From Conus ventricosus (taxonomy: Eukaryota > Mollusca > Gastropoda > Neogastropoda > Conidae): a DNA stretch of 64,000 nucleotides. Below, in pieces: positions 24,538-34,707 of this stretch (position 1 is its first letter; each line of letters begins with the position of its first letter). The notes under the pieces were generated by a model. The model was not told the DNA's origin. It saw only the letters and a program-made list of their open reading frames with translations, and did no database searches. The position numbers were made by a program, and so were the translations under genes. Location: NCBI GenBank assembly GCA_018398815.1, contig CM031628.1, positions 5,122,253 to 5,186,252 of the forward strand. Reading direction: 5' to 3'.

Positions 24538-24806
24538 TTAATTAGCAATAACGATACGAATGGTTGCTTATAGCCAGCGACCGCAAGGGCCACATCAGGG
24601 TGAATTAGCAATAACACCATATATCATACATGCATACAAGTATAAAGTATACACACACAAAATGTGCTAGCGGCAACAACGAACAACACTACACAACATA
24701 CCAAACAATTAGCAATAATGTGCCGTAGTGTGGTGTGTGTTTCGTGTGTCGCGCTAGCACATTTTTGTGTGTGTATACATTATACTTATGCATGTATTAA
24801 TATGTG
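24538..24806. repeat. Nested small insertions sharing AATTAGCAATAA duplications
   Basis: AATTAGCAATAA occurs at about 24540, 24604 and 24709. Between the first two is a minus-strand retroposon tail (gttgcttatagcc...gccacatcaggg). Beyond, a ~48-bp sequence (about 24625-24672, ending aaaatgtgctagcg) recurs inverted at about 24752-24800, giving a hairpin. Confidence 0.6.
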
Positions 24807-25019
24807 TTGTTGTGTGTCGTGTGCTGTGTTTTATTTTGCAGGTAGCAAATGTAAAAAAGTTATGTAATAAACAAAACAATGTAAGTACTTGGTGGAAAGT
24901 TTGCATCGTTTTGCTTATTGAGTCGAGCACACACTTGCAACATTGTTGACAATAGATTTTGATGTTTTCCGATATTGGGGTACCTTTGCTTATAATTGAC
25001 TCTTCTACTCCAGAGAAAC

Positions 25020-27602
25020 ATGCCACGAACCACCATGCCACGACCCAATCTGTTTGTGGCTATCAGCACCAGTCATGGAATCGATCCTGAGAATGACCTC
25101 TGTAAGTGTGTGTGTGTGTTTGCGTGCGTGCGTGCGTGTGTGTGTGCGCGCTTGCGAGTGTGTGTGCGCATGCATGTGTGTGTGAGACAAAGAGAAAGAC
25201 AGACAGACACAGCTAGAGAGAAAGACATATAGACAGAGGCAGAAAGAGAGAGATAATGTTTTATGTGCCAAATGAAAGGCCTGCAGAACAATGGTACACC
25301 CAGGCCTTGAACTAAATAAATAGACAGAAAGATGAATAAAACCATAATTAAATAAAAAACAGTACAATATAACTTCTAAACACACACGCACACATACACA
25401 CATGCTGGGGATTCATGTGCACTCATACTCACCGACACATAGATCAAATCAAAACCATATCACATGAAAACATTTTATTGACGAGATAATAGATGAGCAC
25501 ATTAGTACTTGTTTTCATTCTTCACCCTATAGGCACTTGAAACAATACAAACGGCAAAATTGAAGCAAAGGTACATATTCACTCAAATGTTTATTTCCCT
25601 GATCCATGGTAAGGTGGGAATGTTAAAACATAACACAGAGACAGAGAGTTGAATATAAGTGTGCATCTACACTGTCTAATATCAATCTTCAAATGAGTTG
25701 ATTATGGAGTAGGTGAAGTGTATCTAAATTGTTTTTATTTTATTTGATGGAATGAATAATCCCATTCACATACATGTTTGTAGAGTGCGTTGTGTTCTGA
25801 CTGTTTCAGTGGAATTTGGAGGACCAAGCACCTCTGCGTCAACTGCAGATGAAGGGACCTGTGGGCCTCCTCCCATCTCCTCGGAACCTTGTTTGAGCGG
25901 GGAGGATGACACGGATGAGGAGGAGCCCCGCCCTCCTGCCGACGGGGACTCATCCGATGAAAGCTCTGGGGAGGAGGTGGAGGAGGAGGAGTTAGAAGAA
26001 GCTACTGATGGAACCCTGTGGAAGAAAACCCCGGAGTCCCAACAAAAACACCCTCCCGAAATATCGTAAAACGCCCCCCCACCCAGATTCCAGGTTGTCA
26101 GAACGTGAACGATCCAGTGGATGCATTCAAACTGTACATAACTGACCGCATGATTACTAATTTAGTTACGTACACAAACTTGGAGGGCTGGAGGGAGGTA
26201 GGTGACGAGTGGGTGGAAACCAATGCCATGGAAATAGAAGGGTGCATTGGCCTACTTCTGTTTCTTGGGTCCAGGGCAAAACATGGTATCCACAGAAGAC
26301 CTCTGGGATTCCATATACGGGTGCTCCACTGCGAGAATATGCATGAGTAGGAGACGTTTCCAGATTCTGCTCACGCATATGCGCTTTGACGACAAAGCTA
26401 CACGCAGTGCACGAAGGCGTAATGACACCTTTGCACCATTCAGGATTTCTGGGAAGATTTCATGAGGAATCTTCGCAACCACTACATCCCGGGCGCATTG
26501 CTCACCATTGACGAGCAACTTGTGCCTTTCCGAGGGCGTTGCAGTTTCCTGCAGTACTTGCCATCCAAGCCTGACCGCTACGGCATAAAGGTATTCTGGG
26601 TGGCTGATGCAGAGAGCAACTATCCTCTCTACGGTATTCCGTACCTTGGTCGGCCAGTTGGACAGGAAAGGCAAGTCAATCTTGGCCGCAACACTGTCCT
26701 CAAACTGGCAGAACCATTTTACAGGAGCGGAAGGAACGTCACTTGTGACAACTACTTCACCGACCTCTCTCTGGCCGAGACGCTCCTGGACAATGGACTC
26801 ACCATGGTTGGAACTGTCCGGGCCAACAAGCGGTTTTCTGCCTCAGTCCTTCAAGGACAAAAAACATCTTCCTCTTTATGGCTCTGACTTTGCCTACAAA
26901 GATGCAGTCACTCTGGTCAACTACCAGAGCAGGCGCACCAAGAGCACAGTGGCGCTGAGCACTATGCATAGCACAGGTGTTGTGAGAGAGGATACGTTGA
27001 AGAAGAAGCCAGAAATCATCCTGTTCTACAATGCAACAAAGGGGGCTGTGGACACGCTGGACAAAATGGCTCATGCATTTACGGTGAAACGTAAAACGAG
27101 GCGGTGGCCAATGGTCATGTTCAGCAACATAGTGGACTTGTCCACTATTGCTGCGCGCCGCATATGGGAACTCAGGTTCCCAGGCCACTCTCTGACCCAT
27201 GCTGACAGACGTGCTGCCTTCATCCGAAGCATAGCTGAGCAGATGATTCTCCCTCTCATCCAATGGCGCTTGCCAGTCACTGCCATGCAAAGGGAGCTTG
27301 CCTCAGCAGCACGCAAGTTCATTGACCATGTTGAACAGCAGGAGAGTGGTCAGCACGCATCTAGGCATGGCAGGGAGCCACAGGGCAAGAAAGTGCAGCC
27401 AGGAGGACAGAAGCGCAAACACGCCCAGGATGGCAGCACTGGCAGGAAGGCACAAAAGCGATGCCTGTTCTGCTCCTGGAAAGCAGACAGAAAGACCATG
27501 CACACGTGCAACAAATGTGGGGACTTCATTTGCAAAGAACACATATCTGAAGTGTGTCCAGTGTGCATCCAAGTTGTCTCCAGCAGGAATGATGTGGCCT
27601 AA
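25020..27602 (+). CDS. PiggyBac-type transposase (spliced, four one-base frame shifts)
   Basis: This is a cut-and-paste DNA transposase acting at TTAA. Exon 1 (25020-25101) starts at ATG and ends with a GTAAGT donor in phase 1. Exon 2 (25810-27602) follows a good acceptor in the matching phase. The total is about 624 residues, normal to slightly long for the family. The N-terminus has a long acidic run (GEDDTDEEE...EEVEEEELEE). The three catalytic aspartates are all present: in LLTIDEQLVPFRGRC (codon 26510), in NVTCDNYF (26747) and in KGAVDTLDKM (27051). The C-terminus (about 27463-27570) is the Cys-rich domain: CLFC, HTCNKCGDF, CKEH, CPVC. The reading frame shifts near 26050, 26270, 26430 and 26840, alternately -1 and +1. 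No stop interrupts the coding segments otherwise, so either recent decay or sequencing indels are possible. A noncoding exon may lie at 24842-24880 (flanked by TTTTGCAG and GTAAGT). Confidence 0.85.
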
Positions 27603-28108
27603 ACTTTGATACATCTTCAGGTTTTGCACTATGCACTGTGCTCAACGCCTTTCACGAAAAGTGCATTTGGTGGAAAGGATTACATCATTGAAGGCAAAGT
27701 CTTAGCCATTTATCTGTCACTCCATCTCTCTCCCCCCACCTCCTTCGAATGAGACTATAAACCGAAGCTCCTTGTATGAACACATTCATCTTCTTTCCTT
27801 CGCACTCATTATCACCAGCACAATTTTTCTCTCATGTGTGACACAATTTCCTAAAATCTTTTATCATCAGTCATGTATCAGTAGTGTATAAGTTCAATGC
27901 ATCCACAGGGTATTGTGTTCTGACAATCAGGAACCTATGTGGGCATATAAACAGATATGCGAGTTGGTTTTGTGGAACATGCAGTACTTCAGACAGAGAG
28001 AGAGAGGGAGAGAGAGAGAGAGCATGTATATATGTATGTCAGTATTTGTCTGTGTTCTACTATTATGCATATAATTAGTGGTATGAAATGCTATTTTATA
28101 AATGTGAT

Positions 28109-29698
28109 TTATTGAGTGCACCGCTTGCACTTCAGTGACACGGGCCTCCATGTCGCTTTGGCCAGGTCCTTCATGGTGACGTGGTAACCCTGAAACACAC
28201 CAGTGTCGGCCATGTAGTGACACGCATGCAAAAAAATGCATACACAGAGCACACCATTCTCAGTCTTATATGTTTGCATAAGAATGATACAGTCAAAGTT
28301 GTGTATGCTCATGAGAGATGTCATTACAGTTGTATATAGACTCAGTCAACAAATACTTATTTCCTTTGCCTTTAAATTGTCTGCCAATACATACTGTAAA
28401 AAAAAAGTTAACAGCTTTATGCATGTGAAGGGCAACAGTATCCATGACAATATGTCTTATCTCTGGCATTACCTGGTCGATGTATTGGGCATCATATGCC
28501 CCGGCATCAGGTGGGTTGCCGAAGCGCTTGCGCACAGCCTCCCGCACCTCCTCGGGGTAGACGAGGGTGTGCTTACCCCCCGTGTTGAGTTTTGCAACAA
28601 ACTGAAAAAGAAAAATGCATTCATAAGAAAAAAATGGGACAATGAGAAAGAAACTGTGTTGCAGTATGTGTGACGTGAATGACATATTTACAGGTATGTT
28701 CACTTTTTTTTTACATATCTTAATGACAAAATTGTAACATTTCCTCGGTTGCTTCTTTTTATGCCAATCATCAAATGAATTTTCTTGCATTCTTTCACAT
28801 GCATGTTTGTCACTTGTAAATGTCATTCTAGTTGAATTTCTGATGTGAGAACCTTGATGCTTCTGCTTTTGTAGTAGGCATAAATGCAAGCTTTGTTCTG
28901 GTTCTTTTGTCTGTATGTGAACAGACATGGTTGATCACTACATCATACATGATTTTTTATTCATATCTTTTTCAATTACTTTGAGTCTTCTTGACCATGT
29001 CATTATTGTTTGTACATAACAAAAATTATTACTGAATAAATGATATGTGAACATTATGAAACTTGTCTATTTTTTCTACATCCCTCTCTCTCTCTCTCTC
29101 TGTTTCTCTCTCCCCTCTGCCTGTCTCTCTCTTTGCCTATGTCTGTCTCTTTCTGCTTCTCTATCTGTCTCTCTCTATCTCTCTCTATCTGTCTGTATCT
29201 CATTCTCTCTGTGTCTCTGTTTCTGTCTCTCTATCTCCCTTCTGCATCTCCCTCTGTGTGGTGTGTGTGTGTGTGTGTGGTGTGTGTGTGTACCAAAGAT
29301 GAAAAAAAATGCTTACCTTGAGGCTCCCCCACAGAGCCCTGTACACCTCCTTCCTGCTGCCACCCACATGAAACAGGATGTGGGCAAGACCCTGGGGCAT
29401 AGTATATCTGAAACAAAGGTCAACATTTTCATTCAATCATATTGCTTTTCAAAGCTTACCATATAAATATTTTCAGAAATAGATGCAGTATCAACTTGAT
29501 AAGCATACTGTTTACCTCATTCACTCTGCCTATCTATAAGCTAGTTCATGAAATATAACAATACAAGAAAGACAAACAAAGCAGTTTTGATTTCATACTG
29601 GGGTCAATGGAATCATAGAAAAACAAACTACACTAAAGGCTAAGACACACACACACAGACGTATGCATGCAATCAAACACACATACACACATACAGAT

Positions 29699-29740
<42 letters not shown>

Positions 29741-30219
29741 CCGACACATGCACATGCAAATATTCACACACACACAATCACACAGATGCACACACACACA
29801 CACACACACACACGCACAGATCGACACATACACCTGCAAATATTCACACACACATACACACACCACTCATGTGTAAACATGCGCTCGTGCGAACACACAC
29901 TCACGCATGAAGAAAAGCGAAATTAACTTCAGTTGTCAACATATCGAGCGCTTGAATACGGGAATTTTGTGGGTGGTGGGGCCTCAATTTTACCCTTCAC
30001 CGATCGGGTCTGCGGTACGAAAAGTTCGGGAAACTTTTCGTCGCATTTTTTATAACAATCACGAGAGCTCCTAACACATAAGAACAGTCCGTAGAAATTT
30101 CATTAGCAATGCTTACGTTTTAACTTTACTGTGACAAAGGAACGTTTCGGTGATTGTACTTACCCCAACACCTCAAAACTTTCTTTCAGCTCACACACCA
30201 AAGCATCAGCTGCAGCCAT
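28109..30219 (-). CDS. Four-exon antisense gene carried by the piggyBac element, unknown 118-residue protein
   Basis: Minus strand, four exons: 30219-30164 (ATG at 30219, GTAAGT donor), 29407-29317 (tttgtttcag acceptor, GTAAGC donor), 28601-28473 (ttctttttcag acceptor, GTAATG donor) and 28189-28109 (gtgtttcag acceptor, TAA stop). Phases are 2/2, 0/0 and 0/0 and all agree. The joined length is 118 residues plus stop. An in-frame upstream ATG at 30363 would add 48. AATAAA overlaps the stop codon. Exon 1 begins MAAADALVCELKESF; exon 2 has PQGLAHILFHVGGSRKEVY; exon 3 is basic with YPEEVREAVRKRFGNPPDA; exon 4 ends in a CKRC pair. I do not recognise the family. The GGKHTLVYPEEVREAVRKRF segment faintly recalls the DNA-binding BEN fold, but this is a guess. 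It converges on the transposase gene and starts beside the right subterminal palindromes. Confidence 0.7.
29085..29295. repeat. (CT)n and (TG)n microsatellite in intron 2 of the antisense gene
   Basis: Pyrimidine CT-rich tract 29085-29260 followed by (TG)n to 29291, lying just downstream (in the minus sense) of the exon at 29407-29317. Confidence 0.85.
29645..29875. repeat. (CA)n microsatellite, partly duplicated
   Basis: Two CA tracts each followed by an ACACATG/ACATACACCTGCAAATATTC segment; the block containing CAAATATTCACACACACA occurs twice. Confidence 0.85.
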
Positions 30220-30338
30220 GCTGTCTGGTAGCACTGGAACCGGTGCTAGCAGCAACTCTCCCCTTTCACGGGAAAGGCACACCGCGGCGTTTAGCACGGG
30301 CACAGGCTGGCCCGCATTGCGGGCTGTATAATGAGTCT

Positions 30339-30480
30339 GGGTGTACGCGCACCCACATAGCAAGGATCTTCATATGCCTGAAAAGGCTCTTTGACGAGAG
30401 TGGGTGTTTGTGCACCCGTGCGATCGCTTTAGTGATAGTTAAATTTGTGCTATTTGACAAGCATGGGTGTGTGTGTACCC
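30339..30480. promoter_or_regulatory. Right subterminal palindrome array
   Basis: Three 16-bp near-palindromes: GGGTGTACGCGCACCC at 30339, GGGTGTTTGTGCACCC at 30402 and GGGTGTGTGTGTACCC at 30465, each exactly 63 bp from the next. The last two are followed by the same GTGCGATCGCTT. They lie upstream of the start codon of the minus-strand gene, so they may double as its promoter elements. Confidence 0.8.
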
Positions 30481-30514
30481 GTGCGATCGCTTCCGTGTAG
30501 TCAAAGTCGTGATC

Positions 30515-30527
30515 CGGTAAAGGTTAA
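30515..30527 (-). repeat. Right terminal repeat with TTAA
   Basis: CGGTAAAGGTTAA, the mirror of the left tip. Identity does not extend usefully beyond these 9 bp plus TTAA. Confidence 0.9.
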
Positions 30528-30967
30528 TGGAGCTAGATGGGTTTGAAAAGGGGGCTGGGGGGTGGGAATCAAGTACTGAAAACATGTTGCGCTATATGAG
30601 AATCAAACTGTATGGCTTCAACAAGAAAGACGTAATCCGAACGGTCAGTGACGCGAACGTTTCATGAGGCGTTCATTCTGCAGTAAATGGGGGGAAAAAA
30701 GGCTGATTCACTGCAAGACTTGCCTTATTTCCGAAAGGAAAAAATTAGACAACTTTAATCAGTCATACTAATGGCGGTTTGCTTCCATACACAAGCTAGG
30801 TGCAATGTTCTCTGATCCATTGTATAACAACGTGAACATACCGGCCTACTGTGAAGTTATACAACATTAGAGTTGCCCCGTTACATTCTTCCAACAAAGT
30901 TGACACCGTCTTGTGATGTTGTTTCCATGGAAACTTATAGTATTTCCATACGAAGACAGGCAGTGTG

Positions 30968-31247
30968 GGATGTGTGTGTGTGTTGTGTGCGTGCATGTGT
31001 GCGTGTATGTGTGTGTGCATGTGTGTACATGTGTGCGTGTGTGTGTGTGTGTGTATGAGCATGCGTGTGTGTGTGTATGTGGGGGCACATTTGTGTGGTG
31101 TGGGTGCGCACATTTGTGTGGTGTATTTGCGTGCGTCGGTGTGTGTTCATATGTGTAGGTATGTGTGTGTGCACAAGCGCGTGTGTGCATGAGCGTGCAT
31201 GTGTGTATGTGTGTTCGTTTGTGTGTGTGTATGTGTTTGTGTGCATC

Positions 31248-31288
<41 letters not shown>

Positions 31289-31290
31289 GG
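30968..31290. repeat. (GT)n microsatellite
   Basis: Interrupted GT/GC tract including a repeated GGGGGCACATTTGTGTGGTG-like piece. It precedes the last exon of the integrase gene and creates long meaningless open frames on both strands. Confidence 0.9.
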
Positions 31291-31371
31291 AAACTAATAC
31301 TTGTTTCCTCTGTATTTTCCTGTATAAGGTAAATGGATGTGAAGTGAACAGGGCTTGGTTTCCACTGACAG

Positions 31372-32709
31372 GCCAAGAGACTTCACCTGGACTGTGCTAA
31401 AGTGGCTGACCTCTACCGGAATGAGGACCTTTACAGACTGATAGCACAGGACAGACGCATCCTGCTGCCGCCCAGGGAAGTGGACAGCTGCATCCGTTTT
31501 TACCACCAAAAAGCGCTGGGTGACGGATCGTTGAAAGTGTGGAACCTTATCAGGCTCTCTTATTTTGGCATTAGTTGGAACAGAATCAAACAGAACCTTA
31601 GCAAAGCCAAACCACATTTTCAGAGCAGTCGCGCAGTTTCTAAAAGACGTCCACGTCACCCCGCAGCAGCTTCACAGAAAATGGAAAGGCACCAAGTGGA
31701 TGTAGTTGATATAGCCAGCACAGGATGTCATCCAGGAGACAGAAGATATGTCTTGTCTGTTTTAGATTGTTTCAGTCGATTTCTTTGGCTGCGTAGTATT
31801 TCAGACAAGCGTCCTGTACAGTTGCACAAGAACTGGAGAAAATATATCATGATTTTGGACCACCCCGCATTCTCCAAAGCGATCAGGGAAATGAGTTTAG
31901 GGGAGAAGTTGAAAAATTATGCAAAAAATTGAACATACGACTGATTCGTTGTGGACCACATCACCCAGAATCTCAGGGCAAAATAAGAAGATCACATGGT
32001 ACTTGGAAGAAGAAAGTGCAAGCTCACATTCTGAGTAGGGGAAACCAAAATTGGACACAAATACTGCCACCTATACAACTCAACTATAATTCAGGGTATC
32101 ATAGCTCCATACAGATGTCTCCATATGAATGTATGTTTGGCGTTAAGTCAAATTTATTTTCCCAGTCCTCTGAAAAGGATATTTGTGATGACTTTCAGGC
32201 AGATGTGGGTGATGAGTCTGGTGCAAGTGATGTTGAAGACAGAAACGTGCATGATGAATATTTGGCATCTCAAAATCAGAAAAATGAAACTGTAGTGTGA
32301 AGATGTTCCCATACGAGTCTGGTGCAAGTGATATTGAAGACAGAAATGTGCATGGTAGATATACAGCGTCTCACAATTAAAAAAAAAGAAAGAAAGGGAA
32401 CTACAGTGTGAAGATGTCCGTGTTCAGGCCTCACTGTTCAGCTTACAGGCACAGCGAACTAGGGTAAAGAGACAGCTGGAAAAGTGTCCACCATATCAGT
32501 ATGAGCTAGGGGAAACTGTTATTGTCAGATTAGACAGCAAGGATGAAGGTGTGAAACGAGGCAGTCCATCCTTTTCAAAACCTAGAGTCTATCAAGCTGT
32601 AGGTAGAAGCAGAGCCGAATACACATACTCTGTAGTGTTGACCTCACACAGCAGGCGAGGCGAAGTTGTTAAGGTTAGTGTAGGCAAAATCACAAACCTA
32701 ACTGCATGA
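31372..32709 (+). CDS. Integrase-core (rve) protein, last exon, with indels
   Basis: The acceptor tttccactgacag ends at 31371. The first frame runs through AKRLHLDCAKVADLYR, LPPREVDSCIRFYH, GDGSLKVWNLIRLSYFGIS and VDVVDI, which holds catalytic Asp 1 (codon 31699). A one-base shift near 31812 moves to a second frame with LQSDQGNEF (Asp 2, codon 31881) and PHHPESQGK, then MSPYECMFG. The DD35E glutamate should be at codon 31986 but reads AGA (Arg). The canonical HHCC zinc knuckle is not evident. An acidic segment with GASDVEDRNVH is duplicated (about 32214 and 32315). A further shift leads to a C-terminal domain (PPYQYELGETVIVR ... VGKITNLTA) ending in TGA at 32707. It belongs to a dispersed animal family of integrase-derived proteins. 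Whether it is a domesticated gene or a decayed copy is open. Confidence 0.75.
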
Positions 32710-32869
32710 GAAAAAAAGAAGAAAAAAATGACAAAAGAAACCCAATTATCAAGCCAACACAAACAAAATTAAGGCCACTTTTGAGCGGTTAGAAGGTATG
32801 CAATCAAAGGGCACAACCGCGTCACGAGATCAGACAAGGATTTCCATGCTTCTGTAAGACGCTGCACTG

Positions 32870-33355
32870 CACAGGCTGGTGATAGACGGTGGTAATTCAG
32901 TGTCTTTTCTAAACGCTACACTGCACAGGCTGGTGATAGACAGTGATAATTCAGTGTCTTTTCTAAACGCTGCACTGCACAGGCTGGTGATAGACAGTGA
33001 TAATTCAGTGTCTTTTCTAAACGCTGCACTGCACAGGCTGGTGATAGACAGTGATAATTCAGTGTCTTTTCTAAACGCTGCACTGCACAGGCTGGTGATA
33101 GACAGTGAAAATTCAGTGTCTTTTCTAAACGCTGCACTGCACAGGCTGGTGATAGACAGTGAAAATTCAGTGTCTTTTCTAAACGCTGCACTGCACAGGC
33201 TGGTGATAGACAGTGATAATTCAGTGTCTTTTCTAAACGCTGCACTGCACAGGCTGGTGATAGACAGTGATAATTCAGTGTCTTTTCTAAACGCTGCACT
33301 GCACAGGCTGGTGATAGTGATAATTCAGTGTCTTTCTCCTGCACTGCACAGCTTG
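32870..33355. repeat. 54-bp tandem repeat, about nine units
   Basis: Unit: ACGCTGCACTGCACAGGCTG then GTGATAGACAGTGATAATTC and AGTGTCTTTTCTAA. Because 54 is divisible by three, it is open on both strands. The plus frame reads an 18-residue unit with HRLVIDSDNSVSFLNAAL. Confidence 0.9.
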
Positions 33356-33772
33356 AAGACAGGATAGTCAAAATGATGAACTGTATAGAAGAAACACTTT
33401 TAAACGTCAGAAGGGGAGATAATCGTGCTTTCTCTGGCAAACGTTAGGAAAAGGTAAAAAAACCTTTCGTCATCGCCGACTTTTCACTGAAACTTATTGG
33501 TAAGGAGGTGTTCGTGTCTTAGATGAGGCCAAGTCAGGACGGCACTTGCGGATATACTAATTTGTATATAGCTCTGATTGGTGCTGCCAACCTGTATCAG
33601 ATTGCAATCTGATATCACAGTTGTCAGTAGTTCGGATGACTCTGAACCATTTGCCAAAGACTTCAAATGGTGTTTCACTGTTGGAAGTGCACCTCGGGCA
33701 GATCTGCGAAATGCAGTACATTGCGCTGCAGCTCAGCACTCCTTGTGTGAGCATTGTGGAGCGCTCGTTGAT

Positions 33773-34046
33773 GATGTTGATTGTGTCTGTGCTAGCAGTG
33801 TTTATGTTGAATGAGGTTCTAGTGATTTGCCCAAAATAACCTTGGCCTTCTGAGGTACCATGTGGATGTTGATTGTGTCTGTGCTAGCAGTGTTTATGTT
33901 GAATGAGGTTCTAGTGATCTGCCCAAAATACCTTGGCCTTCTGAGGTACCATGTGGATGTTGATTGTGTCTGTGCTAGCAGTGTTTATGTTGAATGAGGT
34001 TCTAGTGATCTGCCCAAAATAACCTTGGCCTTCTGAGGTACCATGT
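33773..34046. repeat. ~92-bp tandem repeat, three units
   Basis: Units start at about 33773, 33865 and 33956 with GATGTTGATTGTGTCTGTGC and end in CTTCTGAGGTACCATGTG. They are nearly identical. Confidence 0.9.
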
Positions 34047-34067
34047 GACCAACGTATCACTGCACAT

Positions 34068-34305
34068 CATATTGGGGCCTGAAATAGCTCGGTTGGTATA
34101 GCGCTGACTGGTAATCTTGGTGGTCCTGGGGTTGCGGGTTTGAATCTCCACCGGGCCGTTTTTGATACGGGGGGATTTTCATTGGAGTTAACATTGATTC
34201 TAATGAGACTATTAACCGAGGTTCTGCGTGTGAACACAAGCATACATCATGCACAGAGGTGAAATCCCATCACCCCAAAGTCTTTTTTTTTCTTTTTTTG
34301 AAAAC
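34068..34305 (+). repeat. tRNA-derived SINE
   Basis: The head resembles a tRNA: A box TAGCTCGGTTGG near 34086 and B box GGTTTGAATCTC near 34137, separated by about 40 bases, ending in CACCGGGCC. A non-tRNA body follows (ATTCTAATGAGACTATTAACC, about 34198), then a T-rich end. A second copy lies on the minus strand at 62.28-62.64 kb and a body fragment at about 27745-27790. Confidence 0.7.
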
Positions 34306-34376
34306 TGACATTAATTAATGATATTGATGTTTCATTGTTCGTACAAAGCACCAATGCACGCAGGCACATTCTCTCC

Positions 34377-34380
<4 letters not shown>

Positions 34381-34424
<44 letters not shown>
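34381..34424. repeat. (AC)n microsatellite
   Basis: About 20 AC units. Confidence 0.9.
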
Positions 34425-34425
<1 letters not shown>

Positions 34426-34707
34426 AGTACAGTCTTGCGTTAAATACGACACCATCCAAAGTACTGTGCATGTCTACAATACTGGGAAAGTACAGTAAAA
34501 TAAAGGGGTTGTGATTCTCTTACTGGATTTCAGAATGTTTTAAACAGTTTTCAAAGAACATGTGTATGAAGTGACTTTTTACATGTTTATTGAATAAAGA
34601 ATCAATATAAATTTTGGGAATGAAAGAAGTTTGTGTTTTTTGTGTGATTTTTTTTTTTTTCTGTTGGTGACGGCATGAAAATAGGGCAGAAAAGTGGGAC
34701 ATGCGTT

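Larger units (their letters stand above)
23645..30527. mobile_element. Complete two-gene piggyBac-superfamily transposon
   Basis: The element proper is 23649-30523. It starts CCTTTACCG and ends CGGTAAAGG, and each tip is bounded by TTAA (23645-23648 and 30524-30527), the signature target of piggyBac transposases. Inside are a plus-strand transposase (25020-27602) and a convergent minus-strand spliced gene (28109-30219), with subterminal 16-bp palindromes at both ends. At about 6.9 kb it is larger than the 2-3 kb usual for autonomous piggyBac elements. Extra length comes from introns, microsatellites, two nested insertions (24.54-24.81 kb) and the second gene. A foldback CGAAAAGTT/AACTTTTCG lies at about 30019-30041. 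It lies in an intron of the integrase-family gene. Confidence 0.9.

Noticed and set aside
34075..34155. Functional tRNA gene
   Set aside because: A and B boxes are recognisable, but the acceptor stem does not pair convincingly and a SINE body follows. A second copy at 62.6 kb shows it is a dispersed repeat.
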